From a bacterium (GTDB lineage: Bacteria; CAIWAD01), in assembly GCA_030685015.1 (NCBI GenBank), contig JAUXWS010000057.1, positions 1 through 60,342 of the forward strand: 60,342 nt of DNA, given 5' to 3'. Within the stretch, counting starts at the first letter, position 1, and every line of letters begins with the position of its first letter. The notes below the pieces were generated by a model. That model was not told the DNA's origin. It did no database searches and saw only the letters and a list, made by a program, of their open reading frames with translations. Made by a program: the position numbers and the translations under genes. Shown here piece after piece: positions 26,036-34,395 of this stretch.

Positions 26036-27297
26036 TGAGCCTGCGCCATTGGCCGGCCGTCCTGGTCCTGGCCCTGCTGCCGGCCGTCCGCGCCGCCGCC
26101 CCTCCCCTCGACCTGGCCGGGGCGGAGCGGGAGCTGCTGGCCGGCCATCCCCGGGCCCTGGCCGCCGCGGAGGAGCTGGCCCGCGCCCGCAGCGCGGCCT
26201 GGGCCGGCTGGTCGGGCCTGCTGCCGCGGGCGGACCTGAGCAGCAACTGGACCCGCTACGAGGCGGTGCCCGCCGGCGGTGTCTGGCGCGAAGACGACGA
26301 GACGCAGCGCCATGTCCTGGCCCTCAGCCAGCCCCTCTTCGCCGGAGGCCGCCTGGCCGCGGGCGCGGCGGCTGGCAGCGCCGGCCTCAAGGCGGCCCGC
26401 GAGCGGCACCGCGCCGCCCTGGCGCAACTGGTCTACGATCTGCGCGCCGCCTGGGTGGACTGGCTGGCCGCCCGTGAGCTGCTGCAGATCGCCCAGGCGG
26501 GGGAGGAATTCGCCCAACGCCAGCTGCAGCGGGCCCTCCAGCAGGAGGAGCAGGGCGTGGCCAGCCGCATCGACCGCCTCTTCATCGAGAACTCGCTGGC
26601 CCTGGCCGGCTTGCAGCGCGAGGACGCCCTGACGACGGAGCTGACGGCGCGTCTCCGCCTGGAGGCGCTCCTGAGGACGGAGCTCTCCTCCGAGGCGGAG
26701 CTGGAGGACCTGGCCCGGCTCCTGGCCGGCCTCGGCGCCCCCCCGGCGGAGGCGGGGGAGGCTTCGCCCGAGCTGGCCTCCCTGCGCTGGGACATGCGCC
26801 AGGCCGCCTGGCAGGGCGTGGCGACGGCCGGGTCGCTCTGGCCCACGCTCAGCGCCGGGCTGACCTGGAGCAACGAGGGGAGCGATCCCTTCACCTACGA
26901 CAGCCGCCACACGACGCGCACGGTGGGTCTCAGCCTCAGCTGGAACATCTTCCGCGGCGGCGCCAACAGCCTGGCCAGCCTGGGCGCACTGGCCACGGCC
27001 CGCCGGGCGCGGCACCTGCTCGACGCGGGCGAGCTGGGCCTGCACGTGGAACAGGAGACGCTGGGCCGCCAGGAGGAGGCGCAGCGGCGCAAGCTGGAGC
27101 TGGCGGAGCGCTCCCGGGCCATCTCCCGGGAGAACCTGGGCCTGCTGGAGCAGAAGTACGGACTGGGGATGGTGCCGGTGACGGACCTGCTGCAGGGCGA
27201 GCAGAACCTGCGCGGCGCCCACGGCGGGCTGGTCCAGGCCCAGTCCGCCCTGCTCAAGGCGCACTGGTCGCGAGAACGCCTGGCGGGACGCTGGTAG
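26032..27297 (+). CDS. TolC-family outer-membrane efflux channel
   Basis: The 421-residue protein starts at the ATG at 26032 overlapping the pump stop, with a signal peptide (HWPAVLVLALLPAVRAAA). It shows two internal TolC-like repeats: LSQPLFAGGRLAAGAAAGSA in the first and LSLSWNIFRGGANSLASLGA in the second, each followed by a long helical hairpin. The C-terminal YGLGMVPVTDLLQGEQNL is characteristic. It completes a three-part export system with the two genes before it. Confidence 0.9.
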   Translation: MMSLRHWPAVLVLALLPAVRAAAPPLDLAGAERELLAGHPRALAAAEELARARSAAWAGWSGLLPRADLSSNWTRYEAVPAGGVWREDDETQRHVLALSQPLFAGGRLAAGAAAGSAGLKAARERHRAALAQLVYDLRAAWVDWLAARELLQIAQAGEEFAQRQLQRALQQEEQGVASRIDRLFIENSLALAGLQREDALTTELTARLRLEALLRTELSSEAELEDLARLLAGLGAPPAEAGEASPELASLRWDMRQAAWQGVATAGSLWPTLSAGLTWSNEGSDPFTYDSRHTTRTVGLSLSWNIFRGGANSLASLGALATARRARHLLDAGELGLHVEQETLGRQEEAQRRKLELAERSRAISRENLGLLEQKYGLGMVPVTDLLQGEQNLRGAHGGLVQAQSALLKAHWSRERLAGRW

Positions 27298-27309
27298 GGA
27301 TCGACAACC

Positions 27310-27906
27310 ATGACGCAGAGAACCTTCTTCAGCCCCCCGATCCCGGCAACACCTCCCAAGGTCCTGGTCAGCCGCTGCCTGACCGGGGAGCGCTGCCGCC
27401 ACGACGGCGCGGCGCGCCCGGCCGCCGCCCTGGAGCTGTTGCCCCGCCATTGGCTGCTGCTCGACCTCTGCCCGGAGAGCGACCTGGGCATGGGCGTGCC
27501 GCGTCCGCCCATCGGCCTGCTCACGGAGGGGGGTCGCCTGCGCCTGGTGGAGCGCAACGGCGGGCGTGATTGGACGGAGGAGATGGAGTCCTGGTGCGCT
27601 CTCCTGGCGCGCGTCCTGGTGGCGGACGGGGTGGCGGGGGCCGTGCTCAAGGCGCGCTCGCCCAGCTGCGGCCTGGGGGACGCCGATCTCTTCTCCAGCC
27701 GCGCCCTGATGGCCTGGCCCGGCCCGCCCGAGGCGGCCCTGCGCCGGGACGCGGATGGCCTGTTGACCCTGGCCCTGCGCGCCCACGACGGCGGCCTGCC
27801 CCTCATCGGCGATGAGAGCCTGGCCGGGGAAGCGGCCCGCGCCCGTTTCATCGAAGCCGTGGAGAGGCGGCACCGCGCCGCTGCCCCGACCCAGCCCTGG
27901 TTTTGA
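27310..27906 (+). CDS. DUF523-family protein
   Basis: The 198-residue protein has the hallmarks of DUF523 (YbbK-like): VLVSRCLTGERCRHDG near the N-terminus, LCPESDLGMGVPRPPI, and LKARSPSCG in the second half. The conserved cysteines suggest metal or redox chemistry, but no function is established. It begins 12 nt after the TolC-like gene, so it is probably cotranscribed, perhaps only by chance of position. Confidence 0.85.
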   Translation: MTQRTFFSPPIPATPPKVLVSRCLTGERCRHDGAARPAAALELLPRHWLLLDLCPESDLGMGVPRPPIGLLTEGGRLRLVERNGGRDWTEEMESWCALLARVLVADGVAGAVLKARSPSCGLGDADLFSSRALMAWPGPPEAALRRDADGLLTLALRAHDGGLPLIGDESLAGEAARARFIEAVERRHRAAAPTQPWF

Positions 27907-28006
27907 GGCCTCCGTCTTGCCTGCGCGGACGGCCCGACGGACCGTTCCGCCCGCCGCCGGTCCCCCGCCCTGGTCATCCTCCCGAGTCCGACCGCCCGAC
28001 CCGGCC

Positions 28007-28945
28007 TCAGCGGATGAGCGTGACGGGCAGGCTGTGGCCTCCCGCCCGCACCACGTAGGGACCGCTGGGGGCCGGGCGTCCCCGCTGGTCCAGGCCGTCC
28101 CAGATCAGCTCCAATGGACCGGCGCCGCCGAGGGGAAGCCGCCGCACCTGCTCCCCTGCCAAGTTGTGGATCGTGAGCGCCTCCGGCAGCGGCCCCAGGT
28201 CCAGGCGGATGCGACAGGCCGGATTGAAGGGATTGGGCCAGGCGCTGAGGGCGGACGAGCGGGGAAGGAGACCGGGATCCAGCGTGGCCGGATTCGCCCC
28301 CCAGCACACCAACTGGGCCAGGCCCGTCGACCAGTACCAGTTGAGCAGGATCTCCTCGCTGGCATCGCCCTCGATGTTGCCCGTCCAGGGTCCGGAGAGA
28401 TAGCCCGCCCCTGTCTGTTCGGCCAGCACCACCGCCCCGGTGGCCAGGCGGCGCACGGTCCAGGTGCTTGTCCAGGTGCTGCCATTCCAGGAGTGCCAGC
28501 TCCAGGCCAGCTCCAGCTGGCCGTCCCCGTCGAAGTCGCCGATACCGCCCTCCGTGATGTTCCCGGGCAGCAGGGCCGTGCTCCAGGCCGGGGCGGCCGC
28601 CCCGTTCTGATAGATGAAGAGACGGGCCTGCTGATCCGTGGCATTCTGCTGGCGGAAGACGCACCAGCCGTCCCGCTGCAGCCACAACTGGAAAGTGGTG
28701 CTGGCGGTGGGGGCGGGATCCTCCACGGTCCAGACCAGGGTGTAGGCATCCGCCCCGTCGAAGAACCAGCAGCCGGTGCCGTCCTCCTGGATCAGCTCGC
28801 GGACGCCGTCGCCGTCCAGGTCGGGCCAGGACCAGCTCACCACCACGTCGTTCTCCACCACCGCCCACTTCTGGACGATCTGCGCCTGGGTCGACCCGGC
28901 CAGGCCCAGAAGCAGGCCAAGGAGGGACACGATTGAAAGGTTCAT
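28007..28945 (-). CDS. Secreted protein with C-terminal PNPFNP sorting domain
   Basis: The 312-residue protein has a clear signal peptide (LSIVSLLGLLLGLAGSTQA). The middle part has FG-GAP/VCBS-like Asp-rich loops (DLDGDGVRE and DFDGDGQLE) that often bind calcium, and several Trp-rich strands. It ends with WPNPFNPACRIRLDLG and a FlgD-like domain (LVWDGL-type WDGLDQRGRPAPSGPYVV). It is the last gene of the minus-strand operon beginning at 35316, 10 nt after the UT-M23 gene, so it may be a partner or substrate of that system. Confidence 0.85.
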   Translation of the reverse strand: MNLSIVSLLGLLLGLAGSTQAQIVQKWAVVENDVVVSWSWPDLDGDGVRELIQEDGTGCWFFDGADAYTLVWTVEDPAPTASTTFQLWLQRDGWCVFRQQNATDQQARLFIYQNGAAAPAWSTALLPGNITEGGIGDFDGDGQLELAWSWHSWNGSTWTSTWTVRRLATGAVVLAEQTGAGYLSGPWTGNIEGDASEEILLNWYWSTGLAQLVCWGANPATLDPGLLPRSSALSAWPNPFNPACRIRLDLGPLPEALTIHNLAGEQVRRLPLGGAGPLELIWDGLDQRGRPAPSGPYVVRAGGHSLPVTLIR

Positions 28946-28955
28946 GATGCCTCGC

Positions 28956-31166
28956 TCAGCTATCCTGCAGATGGAAGTCGGCCACCGGCGCGCCGCTCCC
29001 GGTGGTGACGCGGAAACGGACCAGGCCGCGGTGCGCCTCGGCGCTGAACTCGCCCAGCAGCACGGCGCGGCCTCCCGCCTCCACGCGTGAACGTGCCGCC
29101 AGCCCAGGGAGCGGGTCGTCGACCCGGCGGAAGTCAGTGGTCAGCAGGCCGTCGCTCTCCAAGGAGAGCAGGCGACGCCAGCCCCGGGCCAGACCGAAGG
29201 AGCGGAGGTCGCAGGTGGCATGCAGCTCCTCGGGACCCCGGCAGGGCAGGCAGGAGGCCAGCAGCAGCAGCAGGTCGACCAGACTGTCGCGGCCGCACAG
29301 GCGGCGGCGCTCCGGATCGCCCTCCGGCAGGGGCAGCAGTTGGACCCAGCCCGGCCACCAAGCCACCTGGGCCGTGCTGTCGCCGTCGTCCAGGATGAGC
29401 CGCCCTCCACCTCCAGCCCGCAGCGTCAGCTCCCCGGTGCGTTCGGGTCCGCCCTTGCCCATGCGGCAGGTCCAGCGCCAGCTTCGTCCCGGCACGGCCA
29501 GCGGGAAGAAGGCGCTCCAGTCGGGCCAGTCCAGGTCGGCCAGCGCCGCCACGCGCATGCCCTGCCGCGGGCGGCCCAGCGGATGGAAGAGGGGCGGCGC
29601 CCCGTCGCGCAGCTCCACCCAGGATCCGAAACGGGCGGGCAGGCTGCGCGAGGCGAGCCAGGGACCCTCGTTCAATTGAAGGTGCAGGTGCGGCTCCGGG
29701 CTGCGGCCGCTGTTGCCCAGCTGGGCCAGCTCCTGGCCCCGGGCCACGCGCTGTCCGGGCAGGACGCGCAGGCTGCCGGCGCGCAGGTGCGCCAGGAGGC
29801 TGGCCGTGCCGCCATCGTGGCCGATCATCACCCAATTGCCCCAGGGATTGGCCGTGTCGGCGGCATGGACCGGGTTGTCGGGCAGGCTGCCCTCCACGGC
29901 GATGACCCTCCCCTCCGCCGGCGCCTTCACGGGGCAACCCCAGCCGTGGAACTGGTCCACCTCGCTTCCGGGCCAGTCGGCGGCCCTGCCCTCGGCGTCC
30001 AGCAGCATGAGATCCCAGGCCTCGGCGCCGGGCAGCGTGTTGTGCGTCAGCTCGCCGCCCGGCCCCTGGGTGACGGTCCAGATGCCGAGGAGGGGCAGGC
30101 TGAGCACGGGGGCCGGCACGAGGCGGTCGCGCTTCCAGCGCTCGAAGGCGCGCAGGTTGTCCTCGGCCCGGCCCACCAGCTCCAGCGGCGGAGCCCAGAT
30201 GTCGAGCCGCTCGCAGTCGAGGCCGCCCTGCCGCAGGGGGAGGAGGAAGAGCCAGACGGTCAGGGTGAAGGGGAGGGCGAGCACGGGCAGGCCCAGCACG
30301 GCCAGCGGCGTGTGGAGTCCGATGGCGACCAGCATGGTGGCCGCCACCGCCAGGGCCGCGTAGACCAGGCTGCGCGGGCTGAGGGCCAGGAAGAGGCCGC
30401 AGAGCGCGCCGGCGGTCAGGATGGCGTTGAAAGCCACGAGGCCGAACGCGGCCTGTTGGATGGCGCCGCCGGCCAGGACCTGCAACAGGACGGTGCCCAG
30501 GACGCCGCCCAACACCATGGCCAGGGCCGTGATGCGGGAGCCCAGCAGCAGGCCGGTCAGGACCAGCAGGCCGCCCGTCAGGGAGGGCAGGAACAGCAGG
30601 GAGCCAAAACTGCGCAGGTATTGCTGGACGAGCAGGGGCAGCCACCGACCCAGCTCCGCCTCCGCCTGGTCCAATCCAGGCAGCAGCGGCTGCAACTCGG
30701 GCCAGGGCAGCGGTCCGTGGTGGAGCACGACGGCGCCGGCCAGTCCGGCGAAGGTGGCCAGCACGAAGGGCATGGCCAGGACGGGCAGGCCGCGCCGCGC
30801 CAGCAGGGGGCCCAGCACTGTGACGAGCAGGGCGGCCAGGGCCGCGATGAAAGGCACCAGCAGCAGGGAGCCGGCCCCCGCCGGCAGATAGGTGGCGAGG
30901 GCGGCGCCGCTGAGCAGCCCGGCGCCGTGATGGAGGCCCAGCCGGTGCCAGGGGGAGTCCGGCGCCAGGAGACGTCCACAGGCGGCCGCCGTCGCCAGGC
31001 CCAGCAGGCCGAATCCGGCGTGGCGTGGACTGCCCGCCAGGGCCAGCAGGAAGAAGAGGCCGCTGCGCCGCCGGGAGGTGAAGAGCACGCCGCCCACGGT
31101 GCCCAGCAGCTCATCGGCCAGACGGAAAGGCAGGGGTCGCGGCGGCGGGGCGCCTGGCTCCCTCAT
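28956..31166 (-). CDS. Urea-transporter-like / M23 metallopeptidase fusion
   Basis: This 736-residue protein joins two families. Residues about 15-320 resemble urea transporters: two homologous halves, each with a LPVLAMPFVLATFA / LPVLALPFTLTVWLF signature, plus AFNAILTAGALCGLF and about ten helices. Residues about 370-500 form an M23 (LytM-like) peptidase with His375 and Asp385 as likely zinc ligands, His460 in LLAHL and His493/His495 in PHLHLQ. The C-terminal third (about 510-736) is beta-rich and unassigned. The M23 part should face the periplasm and cut peptidoglycan or peptides. The gene overlaps the PLP-enzyme gene by 4 nt. Such fusions occur in other bacteria, but their biology is unsettled. 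Confidence 0.85.
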   Translation of the reverse strand: MREPGAPPPRPLPFRLADELLGTVGGVLFTSRRRSGLFFLLALAGSPRHAGFGLLGLATAAACGRLLAPDSPWHRLGLHHGAGLLSGAALATYLPAGAGSLLLVPFIAALAALLVTVLGPLLARRGLPVLAMPFVLATFAGLAGAVVLHHGPLPWPELQPLLPGLDQAEAELGRWLPLLVQQYLRSFGSLLFLPSLTGGLLVLTGLLLGSRITALAMVLGGVLGTVLLQVLAGGAIQQAAFGLVAFNAILTAGALCGLFLALSPRSLVYAALAVAATMLVAIGLHTPLAVLGLPVLALPFTLTVWLFLLPLRQGGLDCERLDIWAPPLELVGRAEDNLRAFERWKRDRLVPAPVLSLPLLGIWTVTQGPGGELTHNTLPGAEAWDLMLLDAEGRAADWPGSEVDQFHGWGCPVKAPAEGRVIAVEGSLPDNPVHAADTANPWGNWVMIGHDGGTASLLAHLRAGSLRVLPGQRVARGQELAQLGNSGRSPEPHLHLQLNEGPWLASRSLPARFGSWVELRDGAPPLFHPLGRPRQGMRVAALADLDWPDWSAFFPLAVPGRSWRWTCRMGKGGPERTGELTLRAGGGGRLILDDGDSTAQVAWWPGWVQLLPLPEGDPERRRLCGRDSLVDLLLLLASCLPCRGPEELHATCDLRSFGLARGWRRLLSLESDGLLTTDFRRVDDPLPGLAARSRVEAGGRAVLLGEFSAEAHRGLVRFRVTTGSGAPVADFHLQDS

Positions 31167-32554
31167 GGGCGGGATGTCCCGTCCTGCAAGTGCGGTGGCA
31201 GCTGGTCCAGCTGCCGCCAGTAGGCGGGAGTCTCCGCCTGGCGCACGAGATGGCGGCCGCCGCGGGGATCCACCAGGACCACCGCCGGCCGGCCATGGAT
31301 GAACTGCAGGCTCTGGCTGAGGTTGTAGGCCCCGATATGGCGCACCACGAGCAGGTCCCCGGGTCGCAGGGCGGGCAGGGGCACGCCCTTGCGCAGGACG
31401 TCGATCTGCATGCAGAGGTTGCCCAGCAGGGTGGTGTCCTCGAGGATCATCGAGCCCTGGCTGCCGACGGGGAGGATGTCATAGCGGTACCAGGCCGTGC
31501 TCGAGAGCAGATTGACTCCGGCGTCCACCACCAGGGCGCGGCTGCCGTCCCCCAGCCGGCGCTCCGAGACGACGCGCACCAGCAGGTGCATGGCCTCGTC
31601 CACCAGGGCGCGACCCGTCTCGAAGAAGAGCTCGGGCAGCTCCTCCCCGGGCTCCAGCGGCAGGGTGGCCAGCACGGGGCAGATCGCCTCGGCGTACTGC
31701 TGCAGGCTGGGACAGGTCACCTCGCCGCCCTGGTAGGCCCAGTGCAGGGTGTTGCGCGTGGCGAAGCCGCCCCCCATGTCCCACCAGCGCAGGCGGGCCC
31801 CGGTGAAGCGCCTCACCCAGACGGCCAGCTCCACCAGCCGTCCAGCGGCTCGCCGGTAGAGGTCCACGTTGTCCACGTAAGTGCCGATGTGCGTGTGGAG
31901 CCCGGCCAGTTCCAACTCGGCGCTGTCGGCCAGGCGGCGCGCCGCCTCGTGGGCCTGGCCCGATTCCAGGTTGAAGCCGAAACGGTCCCAGTGCTGGGCA
32001 TCCAGCTGCATGTTGACGCGGATGGCCACGGGCAGCCGGTCCCGGCCTGCCGGCAGGCCGACCTCGCGCACCAGGGCCTCCAGGCGGGGGATCTCCTCCA
32101 GGTGGTCGAGGTGGATCCTGGCTCCGCCGGCGATGGCGGCGCGCAGGGAATCGTCGTCCTTGTCCGGTCCGTTGTAGATGATGCGGTCGGCGGGGACATC
32201 CAGCTCCCGCGCCAGGCGGAACTCATGGCCGGAGACGACCTCCGCCCAAGAGCCCTCCTGCTGCATGATGCGACAGACCGCGCCCAGGTAGTTGGTCTTG
32301 TAGGACCAGGCCAGCCGCACCCGGGGATAGCGCGTCTCGAAGGCGCGGCGGAACTGCTGGACCTTGCGGCGCAGGGCGCTCTCGGAGAGCAGGTAGAGGG
32401 GCGTGCCGAAGTCCCGGGCCAGCCCGGCCAGCGGAACCCCGTCCAGCTCCTCCATCACCCGGAGGGTGGGCAGCTTGCCAAACTTGTTCTGCAGGCCGGC
32501 CTGGTGGCGGATCAACACGGGTTTCTCGTAGAGGCGGCGGGCTTCAGCGCTCAT
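31163..32554 (-). CDS. Fold-type III PLP decarboxylase (DapDC-like)
   Basis: The 463-residue protein resembles diaminopimelate decarboxylase: Lys in WSYKTNYLG would bind PLP, HTHIGTYVDN and MGGGFATRN contact the phosphate, FETGRALVDEA matches the EPGR motif, and CMQID and HIGAYNLSQS mark the second domain. It differs from housekeeping LysA in its N-terminal YEKPVLIRHQAGLQNKFGK and in its placement in a ligase operon. It may make or recognise a D-amino acid or DAP-like building block. It overlaps the upstream ATP-grasp gene by 11 nt. Confidence 0.85.
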   Translation of the reverse strand: MSAEARRLYEKPVLIRHQAGLQNKFGKLPTLRVMEELDGVPLAGLARDFGTPLYLLSESALRRKVQQFRRAFETRYPRVRLAWSYKTNYLGAVCRIMQQEGSWAEVVSGHEFRLARELDVPADRIIYNGPDKDDDSLRAAIAGGARIHLDHLEEIPRLEALVREVGLPAGRDRLPVAIRVNMQLDAQHWDRFGFNLESGQAHEAARRLADSAELELAGLHTHIGTYVDNVDLYRRAAGRLVELAVWVRRFTGARLRWWDMGGGFATRNTLHWAYQGGEVTCPSLQQYAEAICPVLATLPLEPGEELPELFFETGRALVDEAMHLLVRVVSERRLGDGSRALVVDAGVNLLSSTAWYRYDILPVGSQGSMILEDTTLLGNLCMQIDVLRKGVPLPALRPGDLLVVRHIGAYNLSQSLQFIHGRPAVVLVDPRGGRHLVRQAETPAYWRQLDQLPPHLQDGTSRP

Positions 32555-33659
32555 CGGTCGGCTCCCCGGCAGGGCGATGCACGGCGCGGCCGGAGATGCT
32601 CAGGCGCTCCAGCACGTCCAGATCACAAATGACGTCCACGGCGGCGCGGCTGTAGATGACCCCGCTGCGGGCGGGCGCCAGCGGCTCGCAGCGGCCCTCG
32701 AGGGCGAGACGGGCCAGGGCGGCTGGCAGGTTCTGCCCGGCCCCCGCGCAGAGGTAGCACCAGGCCGGAAAACGCGGATTGATCTCGATCAGGGCCAGCT
32801 CATCGTTCTCCTCCGCGCAGAGGATCTCCAGCTCGCAGGGGCCGCGCCAGCGCAGGGCGCCTATCATCCGGCGCGCCAGGTCCAGCAGGCGCGGCTCGCC
32901 CACCGTGACGCCGGACCAGGCCTTGCCCTTGTCCGTCACGCCCAGCTTGCGCATGGGCACGGCGCCGATCAGGCCGCCCGCCCCGTCCCCCAGGCAGCAG
33001 ATGTTGTACTCGAAGCCGGGCAGGCCCCGCTGGGCGATGACAGGCAGGCCCCAGCGGGCGGCGATCTCGATGAAGGCCGCTTCCGCCTGCTCGAGGACCC
33101 AGGCCTTGCGCGCCTCGTAGAAAACGCCCTTGATGTAGACCGGCTCCCGTCCGCCGGGATCGCAGAGATCCTCCCAGACCTCGCGCAGTCCCTCCAGGCT
33201 GTGCACCACCTCGGTGGGCGGCACGGCGAAGCCATGCTGCCGGCAAAACTCGGCCAGGCGCGACTTGGCGCGCATGGCGAGGCCCTGCTCGTCGGGCAGC
33301 AGACAGCGCACGCCCAGCTCCTCCAGCTCCGGCTGCAGGGTCAGGTAGAGCTCCATCTCGCTGTCCAGGGTGGGCAGGACCAGATCGAGCGGACCGTCGG
33401 CCCGCACCTGGCGCAGCTGGCCCATCAGGGCGTCGGACCCGCGGCGGGGGAAGGGCACGAGGTAGACCTCGTCGAAGAGCGACCCGCTGTAGACGCCGGC
33501 ATCCATGGGATCGTAGGCGAGGCCGACGAGGCGCCCGCGGTGCCCGGCCTCCCGCAGGCTGCGCGCCACGGCGATGCCCGGCGCCGGATTGTCCGCCGCG
33601 TTGAGGCCGCTGACGGCGATGCCGGCCCGGCGCCAGTCGGCGATGGGCTGCGGTCTCAT
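32544..33659 (-). CDS. ATP-grasp ligase (carbamoyl-phosphate-synthase-like)
   Basis: The 371-residue protein has a preATP-grasp N-terminal part (about 10-120; GIAVSGLNAADNPAPGIAVARSL) and an ATP-grasp domain (about 130-330), with YIKGVFYEARKA as the lysine strand and ELEILCAEENDELALIEINPRFPAW carrying the metal-binding Glu and Asn. Such enzymes activate a carboxylate with ATP and form an amide or related bond. It overlaps PqqD upstream (4 nt) and the PLP enzyme downstream (11 nt), so the three products should be made in step. The substrate is unknown; a peptide made or bound with help of PqqD is plausible. Confidence 0.85.
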   Translation of the reverse strand: MRPQPIADWRRAGIAVSGLNAADNPAPGIAVARSLREAGHRGRLVGLAYDPMDAGVYSGSLFDEVYLVPFPRRGSDALMGQLRQVRADGPLDLVLPTLDSEMELYLTLQPELEELGVRCLLPDEQGLAMRAKSRLAEFCRQHGFAVPPTEVVHSLEGLREVWEDLCDPGGREPVYIKGVFYEARKAWVLEQAEAAFIEIAARWGLPVIAQRGLPGFEYNICCLGDGAGGLIGAVPMRKLGVTDKGKAWSGVTVGEPRLLDLARRMIGALRWRGPCELEILCAEENDELALIEINPRFPAWCYLCAGAGQNLPAALARLALEGRCEPLAPARSGVIYSRAAVDVICDLDVLERLSISGRAVHRPAGEPTDER

Positions 33660-33937
33660 GCCGCCGCCTCCTGCTTGTCGCGCGGCAGGACGCGGTGGCG
33701 GCGCAGGGCCTGGACGAACTCGTCGAGATCGGTCGCCGCCTGGTCGGGGGCGACCTCCCAGGACTCGACCAGGGCGCGCAGGATGTCCGCCCGCGTCCGG
33801 CCCTGGATGAGGCGATCGAGGATGAAGGCGCCCGTGCCATTGGTGCTGAAGCTCAGTCCGCTGTGGTGATCGAAGAGGAAGCCCTGCGGATTGAGATGAA
33901 GGTGGGCCAGCGCGCCGGCCGCCCCGTCACTTGCCAT
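33656..33937 (-). CDS. PqqD-like (RiPP-recognition-element fold) protein
   Basis: The 93-residue protein has the small winged-helix shape of PqqD-like proteins: a strand pair (HLNPQGFLFDHHSGLSF), the conserved NGTGAFILDRLIQGRTRADIL and a C-terminal helix (DLDEFVQALRRHRVL). In PQQ and many RiPP pathways this fold binds a leader peptide and presents it to an enzyme. Here it stands next to an ATP-grasp ligase without any radical SAM gene. It overlaps the secreted-protein gene upstream by 11 nt and the ATP-grasp gene downstream by 4 nt. Confidence 0.83.
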   Translation of the reverse strand: MASDGAAGALAHLHLNPQGFLFDHHSGLSFSTNGTGAFILDRLIQGRTRADILRALVESWEVAPDQAATDLDEFVQALRRHRVLPRDKQEAAA

Positions 33938-34361
33938 GGGTCTGGGCCTTTCCCGCCCCCGCCGAGGCCGCCAGGCTGCCGTAGAGATAGAGCATCTGGT
34001 TCTCGAGGTGGTAGCCGTTCTTGTGGCACCATTCGCAGGGGCCGGCGCATTGGGCGGCGGCCACGCGCTTCTCCCAAAGGGCCACCTCCACCCCGCCGCC
34101 CGTCAGGCGGTCCGCCACCTGGAAGGCGTGCTCGAAGCGGCCGGCGGGCACCTGGAGGACCTGGTGGCTTCCATCAGCCAGCACGTTCTGGGTGCCGTAA
34201 GGGTAGAAGGAGATCCCCAGCCAGGCGGCCTTGTCCGTCCTTCCCGACACGAAGACCTTCTCCGGCTTCTGTCCCTTGGCGTCCAGTTTGAGGGTCATCC
34301 CCAGTTCCTGGGCCGTGGCGGCCTGGACCACCAGCAGCAGTCCCAGCAGCACTGCTTTCAT
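33927..34361 (-). CDS. Small secreted protein with a C-terminal CxxxCxxC motif
   Basis: I do not recognise the family. The ATG at 34361 gives 144 residues with a signal peptide (AVLLGLLLVVQAATAQ), a beta-rich middle with a YPYGTQN turn, and a CAGPCEWCHKNGYHLE segment in its last third. The His-containing Cys cluster is close to, but is not, a heme CXXCH, since CEWCH would itself read as C-x-x-C-H. A covalent heme at CEWCH therefore cannot be excluded. It is first of the coupled block (overlap of 11 nt with pqqD-like), making it a possible client or product of the downstream enzymes. It ends AGKAQTHGK. Confidence 0.6.
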   Translation of the reverse strand: MKAVLLGLLLVVQAATAQELGMTLKLDAKGQKPEKVFVSGRTDKAAWLGISFYPYGTQNVLADGSHQVLQVPAGRFEHAFQVADRLTGGGVEVALWEKRVAAAQCAGPCEWCHKNGYHLENQMLYLYGSLAASAGAGKAQTHGK

Positions 34362-34395
34362 GTCCGTCTCCCCCCTTGCCCTTGGCCATCCCCGT

